Assembly (NCBI GenBank): GCA_003220195.1
Contig: QHRT01000200.1
Location: 1-13,213, forward strand
Length of the DNA: 13,213 bases
From: Candidatus Rokuibacteriota bacterium
GTDB taxonomy: Bacteria > Methylomirabilota > Methylomirabilia > Rokubacteriales > CSP1-6
Direction of reading: 5' to 3'
A program made the position numbers and the translations under genes. The notes below the pieces were generated by a model that saw only the letters and a program-made list of their open reading frames with translations, had not been told where the DNA came from and did not search any database. Of this stretch, positions 1-7,409 are shown piece by piece (the first letter of the stretch is position 1; each line of letters begins with the position of its first letter).

Positions 1-2
1 TG

Positions 3-1220
3 GCGTTCGACATCGTCGACGCGGAGCCGGATCTTCTCCGCGTTCGTGTGACGACGACGATGAGGCTGCACCTCGGCGGAGACTGGAGCCCGGCCGAGCG
101 GCATCCCGTCGACGTCGTGGACCTCCCGCAATCGCTGCGCGCGCTGGCGCTCATGCTCGTGCGGCGCGGTGAAGCGACCGTCGCCGAGGCCGCGCGCGAG
201 CACGGTGGCGACGTCGACGCGGCACGCACGGCGCTCGACGCCCTCGTCGCGGACGGATTCGCCGAGCGTGTCGACGCGACCGCCGATCCACGCTACCGGA
301 TCAGGCTCGTCGCGCGACGCGGCCGCTTGATGCCGCCGGATGTCTGGCGCGCTCTGGGACAGCCGCCGGAGGCGCCATCGACCGGTGACGGCCGCCGTCC
401 GAGCGCGCTGATGATCTCGGCGTCGCGAATCGTGCTGAGCGACGTCGGGCGGTTCGTGCTCTCGGCGAGCCCGATCTTCCTGGTCGGGCTGCTCGCGGAA
501 ACGCTGCTCCTCACGCGGAGCGCGTCATTCGCCGGCGTGCTCGGGTTCGGTGGGGTCATCGCGAACTCCATGACCGCGGGGATTTTCCCGGTGCTGCTGC
601 TCCTCGCGAGCCGGCGCAAGGGCGAATCGGTTCCCGGCACGGTCTTCCGCCTGCTCGGCCATCCCGTCGTTGCGGTCGGCGTCTACCTGCTGTTCGTCGC
701 GAACCTGTTCCTCCATGGACTCGTCATCTATCGCGACGTGTGGAGCCGCGGCTGTGCGCTTTTCTTCGGGCTGGTCGTCATCGTCGTGACCGCGCGGATG
801 ATCCGCGGCGGCGCGTTCCGACGGCGCGCCGTCGTGGAGCTCCGCGAGGACGCGCGTGCAGGCGCGGGGAGCGTGCTCACCGTCATCGCCAGCGGGGCAC
901 CGCTGACGGCGGACGTGACCGTGACGCGACCGGGGAGTAGCGAGAGGTGCCGCGCGGCAACGGTGACACTTCCCGAGCTGTCGAAGCTCACGCGCGTGAC
1001 GGTGACGCTTCCGCCGGGCACGTCGCGCGACGTGAAAGTGTGGGCTCACCGGGTGACACCGGACGGCGCGAGCGAAGGCCTGGCGGCGGTGGTGGATCTC
1101 ACCTGTCTCGGAGAGCGGCGGCGCTTCGATCTCGCGCTCTCGAGTGGGCAGGCGGTCGCGACGGTGGACGGCGAGGAAGCGGTGATCGCGATCGAACTCC
1201 GCGATCCGGGCGACGGCTAG
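3..1220 (+). CDS. Membrane protein with winged-helix-like segment and beta-rich tail, 5' partial
   Basis: The frame is open from base 3 without a stop and has coding-like third positions before the first candidate start (GTG at 48). No Shine-Dalgarno is well placed for that GTG, so the gene probably begins upstream of the window. Numbering from GTG 48 (390 residues): residues 25-90 look like a winged helix (helical segments, then a short basic strand pair). About four hydrophobic segments follow at 135-156, 160-187, 205-227 and 235-252, with a basic SRRKGE loop after the second. A beta-rich, Thr/Val-rich domain fills 260-390. From memory, the membrane part resembles the C-terminal helices of amino-acid-permease-like proteins (ASRRKG, LFLHGLVI), so this may be the end of a larger transporter-like protein; that is inference. 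Function is not recognised. The TAG stop sits in CTAG, shared with the convergent operon. Confidence 0.75.
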   Translation, partial: AFDIVDAEPDLLRVRVTTTMRLHLGGDWSPAERHPVDVVDLPQSLRALALMLVRRGEATVAEAAREHGGDVDAARTALDALVADGFAERVDATADPRYRIRLVARRGRLMPPDVWRALGQPPEAPSTGDGRRPSALMISASRIVLSDVGRFVLSASPIFLVGLLAETLLLTRSASFAGVLGFGGVIANSMTAGIFPVLLLLASRRKGESVPGTVFRLLGHPVVAVGVYLLFVANLFLHGLVIYRDVWSRGCALFFGLVVIVVTARMIRGGAFRRRAVVELREDARAGAGSVLTVIASGAPLTADVTVTRPGSSERCRAATVTLPELSKLTRVTVTLPPGTSRDVKVWAHRVTPDGASEGLAAVVDLTCLGERRRFDLALSSGQAVATVDGEEAVIAIELRDPGDG

Positions 1221-1933
1221 CGGGAACCGCGCTCGCGCAGCGCCCGCGCCTTCTGGCGCAGCGTCTGGAAGTACTCCGTCTCGGTGATCTCGGACACCTG
1301 CCGGGCCTTCTGCGCCTCGTCGATCTCGATGCGCAGCGTGCGAATCTCCTGCCGCAGCCTGGCCTCGCGCGCCGCGACCTCGCCCGCCATCCGGACGAAC
1401 ACGCGGGCGAGCCGGCCGAGGGCGTCCTCGCGTCGTTCGACGTCGGCCAGCGCGCCGGCCTCGAACCGCGCGCCCTCCACGGCCGCGGCGGCCGACGTCA
1501 CTCGGGCGACATCCTCCAGGTACCGCAGCTCCTGGTCGCGCAGAAGCTTCTTCTCCAGACACGTGGTGACGCGCGCCTTCAGGATGACGGGATTGAACGG
1601 CTTCGGCAGGTAGTCCTCGGCCCCGAGCTCGATGCAGCGGACGACGCTGTCGACCTGGTCGAGCGCCGAGATCATGATCACCGGGACGTGGCGCAGGCGT
1701 TCATCGGCGCGCATCCGCTCGAGCACCTCGTGGCCGTTCAGCTCCGGCATCATCACGTCGAGCAGCACGAGATCGAACGGCCGGGCGCCGAGCTGCGCGA
1801 GCGCCTCGCGGCCGTCGACCGCCGTCGCCACGTCCGTATAGCCGAGGCGGCGGAGCCGCTGGACGAGGGTGTACCGGTTGTCCTCGTTGTCGTCGACGAC
1901 GAGCAGGGCGGGGCCGGGCGTGTCCGCGGTCAT
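1217..1933 (-). CDS. Response regulator with receiver and HAMP-like/coiled-coil tail
   Basis: A 238-residue protein. Residues 8-126 are a CheY-like receiver: acidic pair D14/D15, phospho-acceptor D59 in LLDVMMP, S89 of the switch and K111 in LPKPF, so it should accept phosphate. There is no helix-turn-helix, GGDEF, cyclase or phosphatase domain. The tail (about 127-238) starts with a linker helix; residues 145-190 resemble a HAMP unit (EDALGRLARVFVRMAGEV, compare [14 protein letters not shown] in the kinase of this operon). A charged helix (191-212) and a short terminal motif, EITETEYFQTLRQKA, follow. From memory, tails of this kind occur on other bacterial receivers. The output is probably protein-protein. 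The ATG is chosen because it forms an ATGA overlap (1930-1933) with the preceding gene; the longer open frame upstream is the antisense-like shadow of that gene. This is the last gene of the operon. Confidence 0.9.
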   Translation of the reverse strand: MTADTPGPALLVVDDNEDNRYTLVQRLRRLGYTDVATAVDGREALAQLGARPFDLVLLDVMMPELNGHEVLERMRADERLRHVPVIMISALDQVDSVVRCIELGAEDYLPKPFNPVILKARVTTCLEKKLLRDQELRYLEDVARVTSAAAAVEGARFEAGALADVERREDALGRLARVFVRMAGEVAAREARLRQEIRTLRIEIDEAQKARQVSEITETEYFQTLRQKARALRERGSR

Positions 1934-2298
1934 CCGGACCGACGCTGCAGCGCGTCGATCTTCGCGCGCAGCTGATCGAAGTCGACGGGCTTCGTGGCGA
2001 AGTCGTCGCAGCCGGCAGCGAGCGCTTTCTCGCGGTCGCCGGCCATCGCATGCGCCGTGAGCGCGAGGATCGGGATCTCCTTCGTCTCGGCGGTGGTCTT
2101 CAAGATCCGCGTCGCTGACCAGCCGTCGAGCGCGGGCAGGCTCAGGTCCATGACGATCAGCTCGGGAAGCTCGGACCTCGCCATGGCGACGCCCTCCCGT
2201 CCGTCGCGGGCGATCAGCACGGTGTGGCCCCACCGGCTGAGCCTTCGGTACACGACGAAGATGTTGTCGTCATTGTCTTCGACGTAGAGAATCTTCAC
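1930..2298 (-). CDS. Single-domain response regulator (CheY-like)
   Basis: A 122-residue stand-alone receiver. E7/D8 form the acidic pocket, D51 in VMDLSLP is the phospho-acceptor, T81 in LALTAHAM is the switch residue and K103 is in ATKPVD. The LSLP/DGW and TAHAMAGD signatures are typical of receivers that work with hybrid kinases (DivK-like), and no output domain is attached. The GTG start is chosen because the protein begins exactly at the first beta strand (VKILYVED), GGAG lies 6 nt upstream, and the codon overlaps the kinase stop as GTGA (2295-2298). It probably shuttles phosphate from the kinase or its attached receivers to another protein, or acts as a phosphate sink; which one cannot be read from sequence. 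Confidence 0.93.
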   Translation of the reverse strand: MKILYVEDNDDNIFVVYRRLSRWGHTVLIARDGREGVAMARSELPELIVMDLSLPALDGWSATRILKTTAETKEIPILALTAHAMAGDREKALAAGCDDFATKPVDFDQLRAKIDALQRRSG

Positions 2299-5200
2299 GC
2301 CCGTCTCCGATCGACGCACGCGGCGAGCGCGTCCGCGACCTCGCGGAGCAGGTCGTCGCCCGCGCGTCCGCCCTTCAGGATGATGCGCTCGACGCCGCCG
2401 TTCAAGCGCTGCCGGTCCGCGTCCGTCAGGTCGCGCGCGGTGACGACGAGCACCGGCACGCCCCGCCACTCGTCGCGGGTGCGAAGGCCCTCGAGGAACT
2501 CGAATCCGTCCATCTCCGGCATGACGAGGTCCAGCACGATCGCGTCGGGACGGTGTCGCGCGATCCGGTCGAATGCCACGCGGCCGTTCTCCGCCTCGGC
2601 GATCGACCACCCGGCTGCGGCCAGCGCGTCCCGCATCATCGCGCGGATGTCGCCATCGTCTTCGACGACCAGCACGTGCGCAGGTCCGCCGCACCACTTC
2701 CGGAGGGTTGCGGCGAGACGCTCGCGGTCGACGGGCTTGACCAGGTGCTCGACGACGCCGAGGGCGTAGCCGCGTTGCTTTTCATCCACGATCGTGACCA
2801 GCACCACCGGGATGTCGGCGAGGTCCGGATCGCCCTTCAGCGCGGCGAGCACGGTCCAGCCGTCGAGCCCGGGCATCATGATGTCGAGCGTGATCGCGGC
2901 CGGGCGGTCCTCGCGCGCGCGCGCGAGGCCTTCGATCCCGTCGGCCGCCGTGATGACCTCGAACCCCTGTCGTTCGAGGTGACGGGCCATCAGGTCGCGG
3001 ACGATCGCGTCGTCGTCGATCACGAGCACCGACCGTCCGCCGCGCGACGTCGGCTGCGCGACGCGCGCGGCCGACGGCGTCTCGCGACGGACGTCCGCCA
3101 CGCTCGCGGGATCGACCGCGGCCGGCAACGTGATCGTGAACGTCGAGCCCTGCCCGGGCGCGCTCTCGACCGTGATGTCGCCGCCCATCATGCGGCAGGA
3201 GCGCCGGCTGATCGCCAGCCCGAGGCCGGTCCCGCCGTACTTGCGGGTCGTCGACGCGTCGGCCTGCGTGAAGTCCTGGAAGAGGCGCGCCGTCTGCTCG
3301 GGCGTCATGCCGATCCCCGTGTCCGCGACCTTCACGACGATGACGTCGCCGGCCGGGCTTCCGACGCGCGCGGCCGCGATGGTGACCCGGCCTCCCTGGG
3401 TGAACTTCACCGCGTTGCTGGCGAGGTTCAGCAGGGCCTGGCGAACGCGGGTCTGATCCGCACGCATCGTCCCCACGTCGGCGGCGCATTCGACGCGGAC
3501 CGTGTTGCCGTTCGTCTCCGCGACCGTTCGCACGGTCTGCGAGACCTCATCGAGCAGCGGCGCGACCGGGAACGACTCCAGGTGCAGCTCCATCTTCCCC
3601 GCCTCGATCTTCGAAAGGTCGAGGACGTCGTTGATGAGCGCGAGGAGATGCTTCCCGGCGCGGAGGACGCGCTCGAGCGGCTCGATCTCGTCCGGCCGAT
3701 CCAGATCGCGGGCGTCTTCCAGCAAGAGATCGGTCACGCCGATGATGGCGTTGAGCGGCGTCCGGAGCTCGTGGCTCATGTTCGCGAGGAACTGCGACTT
3801 GTGCTGGCTCGCCTGCTCGAGCGCCGCGCTCTTTTCCTGGATCTCGCGGAACAGCCGGGCATTCTGGATGGCGATGACGGCCTGGTCTGCGAAGGTCCGG
3901 AGGAGCTCGACGTCGGTGTCGTCGAACCCGCTGGGCTGGGCGCGCGTCACGACAACCGAGCCGACGGCGACGTCGTCGCGCATCATGGGCACGGCCAGGG
4001 CGCTGCGGTAGCCCATCGTCCGGCTCATCGGGACCGACGTGTAGCCGGCTTCCTCCAGGACGTCCTTCACGATGACGACGGTGCGGTCGAGGATCGCCCG
4101 CGTCGCCGCGAATCCGCGCCCGGGCGGTGCCGGAAACAGGCGCCGAATCGCCTCGGCGCCCTCGGTGCTGACGTTGTCCATCGCCGCCAGATGCACCAGC
4201 TCGCCGTCGAACCGGTACACGACGCCGTGCACGCCGCCGCACAGACGGCGTGCATGGTCCGCGATCGCTGCGAAGACGGGCTGCACGTCACCGGGCGCGC
4301 GCGCCATGACGCGCAGCGTCTCCGCCGTCGCCACCTGATGTTCGAGCGACGTCGCGAGCGCCTCGCCCTTTTCCTGGATCTCGCGAAAGAGCCGGGCGTT
4401 CTGGATGGCGAGGACCGACTGCGCGGCGAAGGTCTGGAGGAGCTCGACGAGCTCCGGCGAGAATGGTCCCGGCGACCTCCGGCGGACGACGAGCGCGCCG
4501 ACGATCTCGTCTTCGCGCAGCAGCGGCACCGCGAGGCGGGCCCGAAACCCGTGGCGGTCGAAGAGGTCCCGCAACCTCGAGTCGTAGGTCATGTCCTCGC
4601 CGATGTCCGCGATCTGCACGGGCTGGCGCGTCGCCGCGGCGCGGCCGATCGTGCCTTCGCCGAACCGCGGGGGATGCGCACGGAGCGCGTCGATGAGCTC
4701 GGGTTCCATCTCCTGCGTGGCCCGCAGATCGAAGGTCCGGGTCGACGGCTCGTACTCGTAGATCGCGCCGCCATCGGTGCCGGTGATGCGCACGGCGTGC
4801 GACACGATCACCGTGAGGACCGTCGCGAGGTCGAGCGTCGAGCTCACCGCCCGGCCCACCTCGCCGAGGGCGCGGAGCTCGTCCACCGTCCGCGTCAGCT
4901 CGCGCGTCCGCGCCGCGACCGTCTCTTCGAGCCGCTGCTCGTTCCGGCGGCGCTCGTCGATCAGCGTCCGGAGCGAGCCGCGCATGGCGTCGAGGTCGCG
5001 CGCGAGCTGCCCGATCTCGTCGCGATGCCGGGTGTCGATCGTCGCCTCGAGGTTCCCCGCCGCGATCAGGCCGGTCGATTCCTGCAGCGCGGCCAGGGGA
5101 CGCGCGATGGAGCGGCGGGTGATGACGATCGACGTCACGGCGATTGCCGCGATGCTGACGGCCGTGAGCGCCAGGATGCCGGCGACGTTCCAGAGGATCT

Positions 5201-5666
5201 CGTTGCGCAGCCCCTCGCGCGAGACGGCGAGCCGCACGGAACCGATCTTCTTGCCCTGGTGCATGATATCGGCGGTCTTGACGAGGAACGTCGACGACCG
5301 GCTGAGGTCGGGGAACGTCAGCTGCTGTCGCAGGTCCGCGCGGCGCCGCGCGACCATCGGCTGCCCTTCCGACAGCACCTCCACGAAGGCCAGCGGCTCA
5401 CGCAAGAGCAGCGCGTCGGCAAAGTTCGTGACGAGCTCCGTGTCCAGGTTCCACACCGGCACCGGCAGGCCTACCTGGGCGAGCCGCGCGGTGTCGTCGA
5501 GCGTGTCCCTGAGCTCGGCCTCGATCCGGCGCACGTTCACGCCGATGCCGATCACGGCGAAGGCGATGAGGATCACGGTCACGACGGCGATGAAGGCCGT
5601 GGTGAACCGTTTGCTGATGCTGCCGGAGCGGCCGGTCGCGCGTTCGCTCACGGGGGCGGCGTTCAT
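2295..5666 (-). CDS. Hybrid sensor histidine kinase (periplasmic sensor-HAMP-GAF-GAF-HisKA-HATPase-REC-REC)
   Basis: A 1123-residue inner-membrane kinase. Order: TM1 about 22-44; periplasmic sensor about 45-159 (motif [11 protein letters not shown] near 67-77, seen in Cache/CHASE-like sensors); TM2 about 160-184; HAMP about 185-238; coiled coil; GAF1 about 275-424; GAF2 about 452-602; HisKA with phospho-accepting H632 in [10 protein letters not shown]; HATPase with N751 (LASNAVKF), D782 (ADTGIGM) and [10 protein letters not shown] at 811-820; receiver 1 with D928 (LDIMMP) and K977 (LVKPVD); receiver 2 with D1046 (LDLVMP) and K1098, where KGG replaces the usual KP. All catalytic residues are present. 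There is no HPt domain. The ATG is chosen for its ATGA overlap (5663-5666) with the binding-protein gene and the TM segment that follows; no good Shine-Dalgarno lies close, so translation is probably coupled. The signal is likely delivered by the co-encoded binding protein (inference). Confidence 0.95.
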   Translation of the reverse strand: MNAAPVSERATGRSGSISKRFTTAFIAVVTVILIAFAVIGIGVNVRRIEAELRDTLDDTARLAQVGLPVPVWNLDTELVTNFADALLLREPLAFVEVLSEGQPMVARRRADLRQQLTFPDLSRSSTFLVKTADIMHQGKKIGSVRLAVSREGLRNEILWNVAGILALTAVSIAAIAVTSIVITRRSIARPLAALQESTGLIAAGNLEATIDTRHRDEIGQLARDLDAMRGSLRTLIDERRRNEQRLEETVAARTRELTRTVDELRALGEVGRAVSSTLDLATVLTVIVSHAVRITGTDGGAIYEYEPSTRTFDLRATQEMEPELIDALRAHPPRFGEGTIGRAAATRQPVQIADIGEDMTYDSRLRDLFDRHGFRARLAVPLLREDEIVGALVVRRRSPGPFSPELVELLQTFAAQSVLAIQNARLFREIQEKGEALATSLEHQVATAETLRVMARAPGDVQPVFAAIADHARRLCGGVHGVVYRFDGELVHLAAMDNVSTEGAEAIRRLFPAPPGRGFAATRAILDRTVVIVKDVLEEAGYTSVPMSRTMGYRSALAVPMMRDDVAVGSVVVTRAQPSGFDDTDVELLRTFADQAVIAIQNARLFREIQEKSAALEQASQHKSQFLANMSHELRTPLNAIIGVTDLLLEDARDLDRPDEIEPLERVLRAGKHLLALINDVLDLSKIEAGKMELHLESFPVAPLLDEVSQTVRTVAETNGNTVRVECAADVGTMRADQTRVRQALLNLASNAVKFTQGGRVTIAAARVGSPAGDVIVVKVADTGIGMTPEQTARLFQDFTQADASTTRKYGGTGLGLAISRRSCRMMGGDITVESAPGQGSTFTITLPAAVDPASVADVRRETPSAARVAQPTSRGGRSVLVIDDDAIVRDLMARHLERQGFEVITAADGIEGLARAREDRPAAITLDIMMPGLDGWTVLAALKGDPDLADIPVVLVTIVDEKQRGYALGVVEHLVKPVDRERLAATLRKWCGGPAHVLVVEDDGDIRAMMRDALAAAGWSIAEAENGRVAFDRIARHRPDAIVLDLVMPEMDGFEFLEGLRTRDEWRGVPVLVVTARDLTDADRQRLNGGVERIILKGGRAGDDLLREVADALAACVDRRRA
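2909..2928. repeat. 20-bp perfect palindrome with (CG)7 core
   Basis: A perfect inverted repeat with a core of seven consecutive CG dinucleotides, inside the receiver 1 coding region of the kinase (codons for LARARE). It is probably a by-product of Ala-Arg codon choice. Alternating CG of this length can adopt Z-DNA and may cause replication or assembly slippage. Confidence 0.85.
3831..3912. repeat. Direct repeat copy 1 (end of GAF2 in the kinase gene)
   Basis: An 82-bp stretch repeated without indels at 4368-4449, with about 10 mismatches. Both copies encode a helix of the form [22 protein letters not shown] at the end of a GAF domain, in the same frame, 179 codons apart. It marks duplication of the GAF-linker unit, or later gene conversion between copies. 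Confidence 0.8.
4368..4449. repeat. Direct repeat copy 2 (end of GAF1 in the kinase gene)
   Basis: Partner of the repeat at 3831-3912; it encodes the helix leaving GAF1. The rest of the two GAF domains has diverged far more than this helix. Confidence 0.8.
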
Positions 5667-6427
5667 TCGAGGGCGACGGCCTCCATCTTGTAGCGGCCCA
5701 GGATCTCCTGGATGACGCCCTGCTTGTGGAGCGTCCGGAACGTCTCGTTGAACTGGTCGACCAGCTTCTTGTCGGCGAACTTCTGCGAGAAGGCGATGTA
5801 GTACTTGAGCGCCTGCTGTCGACCGGTGTACCGCAGGTTCGTGATGCCGAGCTTCTTGATCAGGTCGTACCCGACGTCGCGGTTCGAGAAGACGGCTTTC
5901 ACGCGGCCGAGCGACGCCTTCCGGAACGCGGACTCGTCGTCCGGCGTCATGTCGATCGTCAGATCGCCGCCGAGGTCGGCCTTGATCTTCTCGAGCGACG
6001 TCGCGGTGTTCGACGGCCCGTACACCCCGACCAGGTACCCTTTCACATCCGAGTTCTGCGTGAACCTGAGCGGATTGTCGTCGCGAACGAAGAAGCCGTA
6101 CTCGCTGTTGAGGAGTGGCGGCGAGAAGGAGAGCCACCTGGCGCGCTCGGCGTTCCAGCCGACGAGGAAGATGCCGTGGGCCTTGCCCTCGAACACTTCC
6201 TGCTGCGCACGCCGCCACGGCAAGAGCCGCATGGGACAGGTGATCTTCATGTCCGCGCAGATCCGGCGGATGACGTCCGCCCCCGGTCCCGACACGACGC
6301 CGTTGACCTCGTAGTTCAAGGGCGCGAAATCCTGCGTGTCGAAGATGAGCTCGGTGGCGGCGGCCGGGTCGGTCCAGACGAGGAGCAGGAGGGCGACGAC
6401 GGTGGGCCAGACAATCTTGGGAAGCAT
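5663..6427 (-). CDS. Periplasmic solute-binding protein, family 3 (amino-acid type)
   Basis: A 254-residue secreted protein. A signal peptide covers about 1-24 (short basic start, hydrophobic VVALLLLVW, probable cleavage after AAA). The mature part has family 3 solute-binding features: TQDFAPLNY near 31-39, a first lobe with [11 protein letters not shown] and [18 protein letters not shown] (68-85), [17 protein letters not shown] (101-117), and a [13 protein letters not shown] hinge (128-140). The C-terminal helices end in [14 protein letters not shown]. The usual ligands of this family are amino acids or other small polar molecules; the ligand here is unknown. No ABC permease or ATPase is nearby. 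Instead the gene is first in a kinase operon, which suggests a sensing role, either presenting ligand to the kinase periplasmic domain or sampling solute for it. The start is supported by GGAGG 7 nt upstream and by the signal peptide. Confidence 0.92.
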   Translation of the reverse strand: MLPKIVWPTVVALLLLVWTDPAAATELIFDTQDFAPLNYEVNGVVSGPGADVIRRICADMKITCPMRLLPWRRAQQEVFEGKAHGIFLVGWNAERARWLSFSPPLLNSEYGFFVRDDNPLRFTQNSDVKGYLVGVYGPSNTATSLEKIKADLGGDLTIDMTPDDESAFRKASLGRVKAVFSNRDVGYDLIKKLGITNLRYTGRQQALKYYIAFSQKFADKKLVDQFNETFRTLHKQGVIQEILGRYKMEAVALE

Positions 6428-6434
6428 CCCGGGT

Positions 6435-6439
6435 CCTCC
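6435..6439 (-). promoter_or_regulatory. Ribosome binding site of the solute-binding protein gene
   Basis: Read on the minus strand, GGAGG lies 7 nt before the ATG at 6427. It is the best Shine-Dalgarno of the operon and fixes the start of the first gene; the downstream genes rely on stop/start overlaps. Confidence 0.8.
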
Positions 6440-6481
6440 GGCCCACCCAGCGACAGGCCACCGAGTTGTAGGCCGGCGGGC

Positions 6482-6487
6482 ATTATA
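6482..6487 (-). promoter_or_regulatory. -10 promoter element of the signalling operon
   Basis: A perfect TATAAT on the minus strand in an otherwise GC-rich gap, 55 nt before the ATG of the solute-binding protein gene. It predicts a leader of about 48 nt. No convincing -35 hexamer is seen at 16-18 nt. An 8-bp palindrome, TCGATCGA (6502-6509), sits where the -35 region would be and could be an operator half or chance. The rest of the gap 6428-6570 shows no terminator or small gene. Confidence 0.6.
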
Positions 6488-6570
6488 GCGCTCTCCGGGG
6501 ATCGATCGACCGTTGGCTGGCTCGCGCTCTATCCGAACTGCTGCACCTCGTATCCGATGCCGCCCGCCGA

Positions 6571-7344
6571 TCACATCACCGGGGACGGCGCCCGCGGCGT
6601 GACCTCCCACTGCGCCGGGTCATGGCCGTAGAAGATCGTTGCCCCGGCCTGGTCTCGGAGCTTCCGGAGCGTCGCCAGCGACTCGCGCATCACGGACGCG
6701 TTCCACAGGACGTTCGGTAGCACGTCCCGGTCCATGTTCTCGCGCGTGTAGCAGGCGTCCGACGCGCAGACGAGCTGCGCACCTTTCCCGGCGCGCACCA
6801 CCATGGACTGGTGGCCCGGCGTGTGACCGTACGTCGGGATCAGGACAACGCTGCCATAGCCGAAGACGTCGTGCTCGCCGTAGATCATCCGGTAGTCGAG
6901 TGCATGCTCGAAATCGATCGGGCTCGGGCTGTAGCTCGGGACGCCGCCGGGGCGGCGCGCGGCCTCCAGCTCCGCGCGCTGCACGAAGAAGGTCGCATGC
7001 GGGAAGAACTCGTTGCCGCCGCAGTGATCGAAGTGCAGGTGCGAGTTGGCCACGTAGCGGACATCGTCCGGAATCAGATGGAGCCGCGCAAGCTGCGGCA
7101 CCACGTCATCGCCCTCGCCGGATTTCACCGTGAGCCTTTTCACGCGCTCCGGGCCCAGGCGCCCGACCGGATCGAGACGCGCCTGGCAGTGCACGCCGGT
7201 GTCGAACAGCAGCTTGCCGCGCGGGTGATCGACGAGGAAGCTCAGCACGGGAACGGTCCACCGCTGACCCGGGGCCAGGTCCGAAACCATGCTGGCGCGG
7301 TCGAGCTCGATAAAGCCGGTGCAGAGCGTGTAGGCCCGAATCAT
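6571..7344 (-). CDS. Metallo-beta-lactamase-fold hydrolase, N-acyl homoserine lactonase-like
   Basis: A 257-residue cytosolic protein without signal peptide. The dinuclear zinc site of the lactonase group is complete: HLHFDH at 102-107, H178 in HTPGHQS, D196 in ASDACYT and H241 in YGHD; Y199 may match the substrate-contacting tyrosine of AiiA/AttM-type enzymes. The N-terminal part (LLFDTGVH) and the length of about 250 residues also fit AiiA/AttM-like lactonases, which open the lactone ring of acyl-homoserine lactones. Other lactones are possible, and the window has no quorum-sensing gene to support a signalling role. The ATG is chosen because AAGGAG lies 8 nt upstream; a GTG directly before it would leave only 5 nt. 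The gene is separate from the kinase operon downstream (143 nt gap with its own promoter) and is transcribed divergently from the broken oxidoreductase gene. Confidence 0.88.
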   Translation of the reverse strand: MIRAYTLCTGFIELDRASMVSDLAPGQRWTVPVLSFLVDHPRGKLLFDTGVHCQARLDPVGRLGPERVKRLTVKSGEGDDVVPQLARLHLIPDDVRYVANSHLHFDHCGGNEFFPHATFFVQRAELEAARRPGGVPSYSPSPIDFEHALDYRMIYGEHDVFGYGSVVLIPTYGHTPGHQSMVVRAGKGAQLVCASDACYTRENMDRDVLPNVLWNASVMRESLATLRKLRDQAGATIFYGHDPAQWEVTPRAPSPVM

Positions 7345-7352
7345 CACGTGAT

Positions 7353-7358
7353 CTCCTT
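7353..7358 (-). promoter_or_regulatory. Ribosome binding site of the lactonase-like gene
   Basis: AAGGAG on the minus strand, 8 nt before the ATG at 7344; it favours this ATG over the adjacent GTG. Confidence 0.75.
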
Positions 7359-7395
7359 GGCATGGCTCACGACGTACGACGGATGACGGCACGGG

Positions 7396-7401
7396 AGTAT
7401 A
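7396..7401 (-). promoter_or_regulatory. -10 element of the lactonase-like gene
   Basis: TATACT on the minus strand, 51 nt before the ATG at 7344, in the gap between the two divergent genes. It overlaps the plus-strand -10 at 7398-7403, so polymerase could probably bind only one direction at a time. No clear -35 is visible. Confidence 0.5.
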
Positions 7402-7403
7402 AC
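7398..7403 (+). promoter_or_regulatory. -10 element of the LLM gene, leaderless arrangement
   Basis: TATAAC ends 6 nt before the ATG at 7410. With normal -10 to start-site spacing, transcription would begin at or next to the A of the ATG, giving a leaderless mRNA. The only purine-rich site (GGGAG at 7393-7397) is 12 nt from the ATG, too far for a good Shine-Dalgarno, and abuts the -10. Confidence 0.5.
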
Positions 7404-7409
7404 TGCTCC

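Noticed and set aside
3831..4449. The two 82-bp repeats as part of a mobile element or CRISPR-like array
   Set aside because: Only two copies, inside one coding frame, and both encode the same domain-end helix.
2553..5693. A 1046-codon open frame on the plus strand opposite the kinase gene
   Set aside because: Its product is dominated by Arg, Asp, His and Ala without any domain, as expected for the antisense of a GC-rich gene. The minus-strand frame holds a complete kinase with every catalytic motif.
5667..6461. N-terminal extension of the kinase by 265 residues, in frame
   Set aside because: The extension is antisense-like, Arg-rich and lies over the solute-binding protein gene. The ATGA overlap and the membrane segment right after the inner ATG fix the real start.
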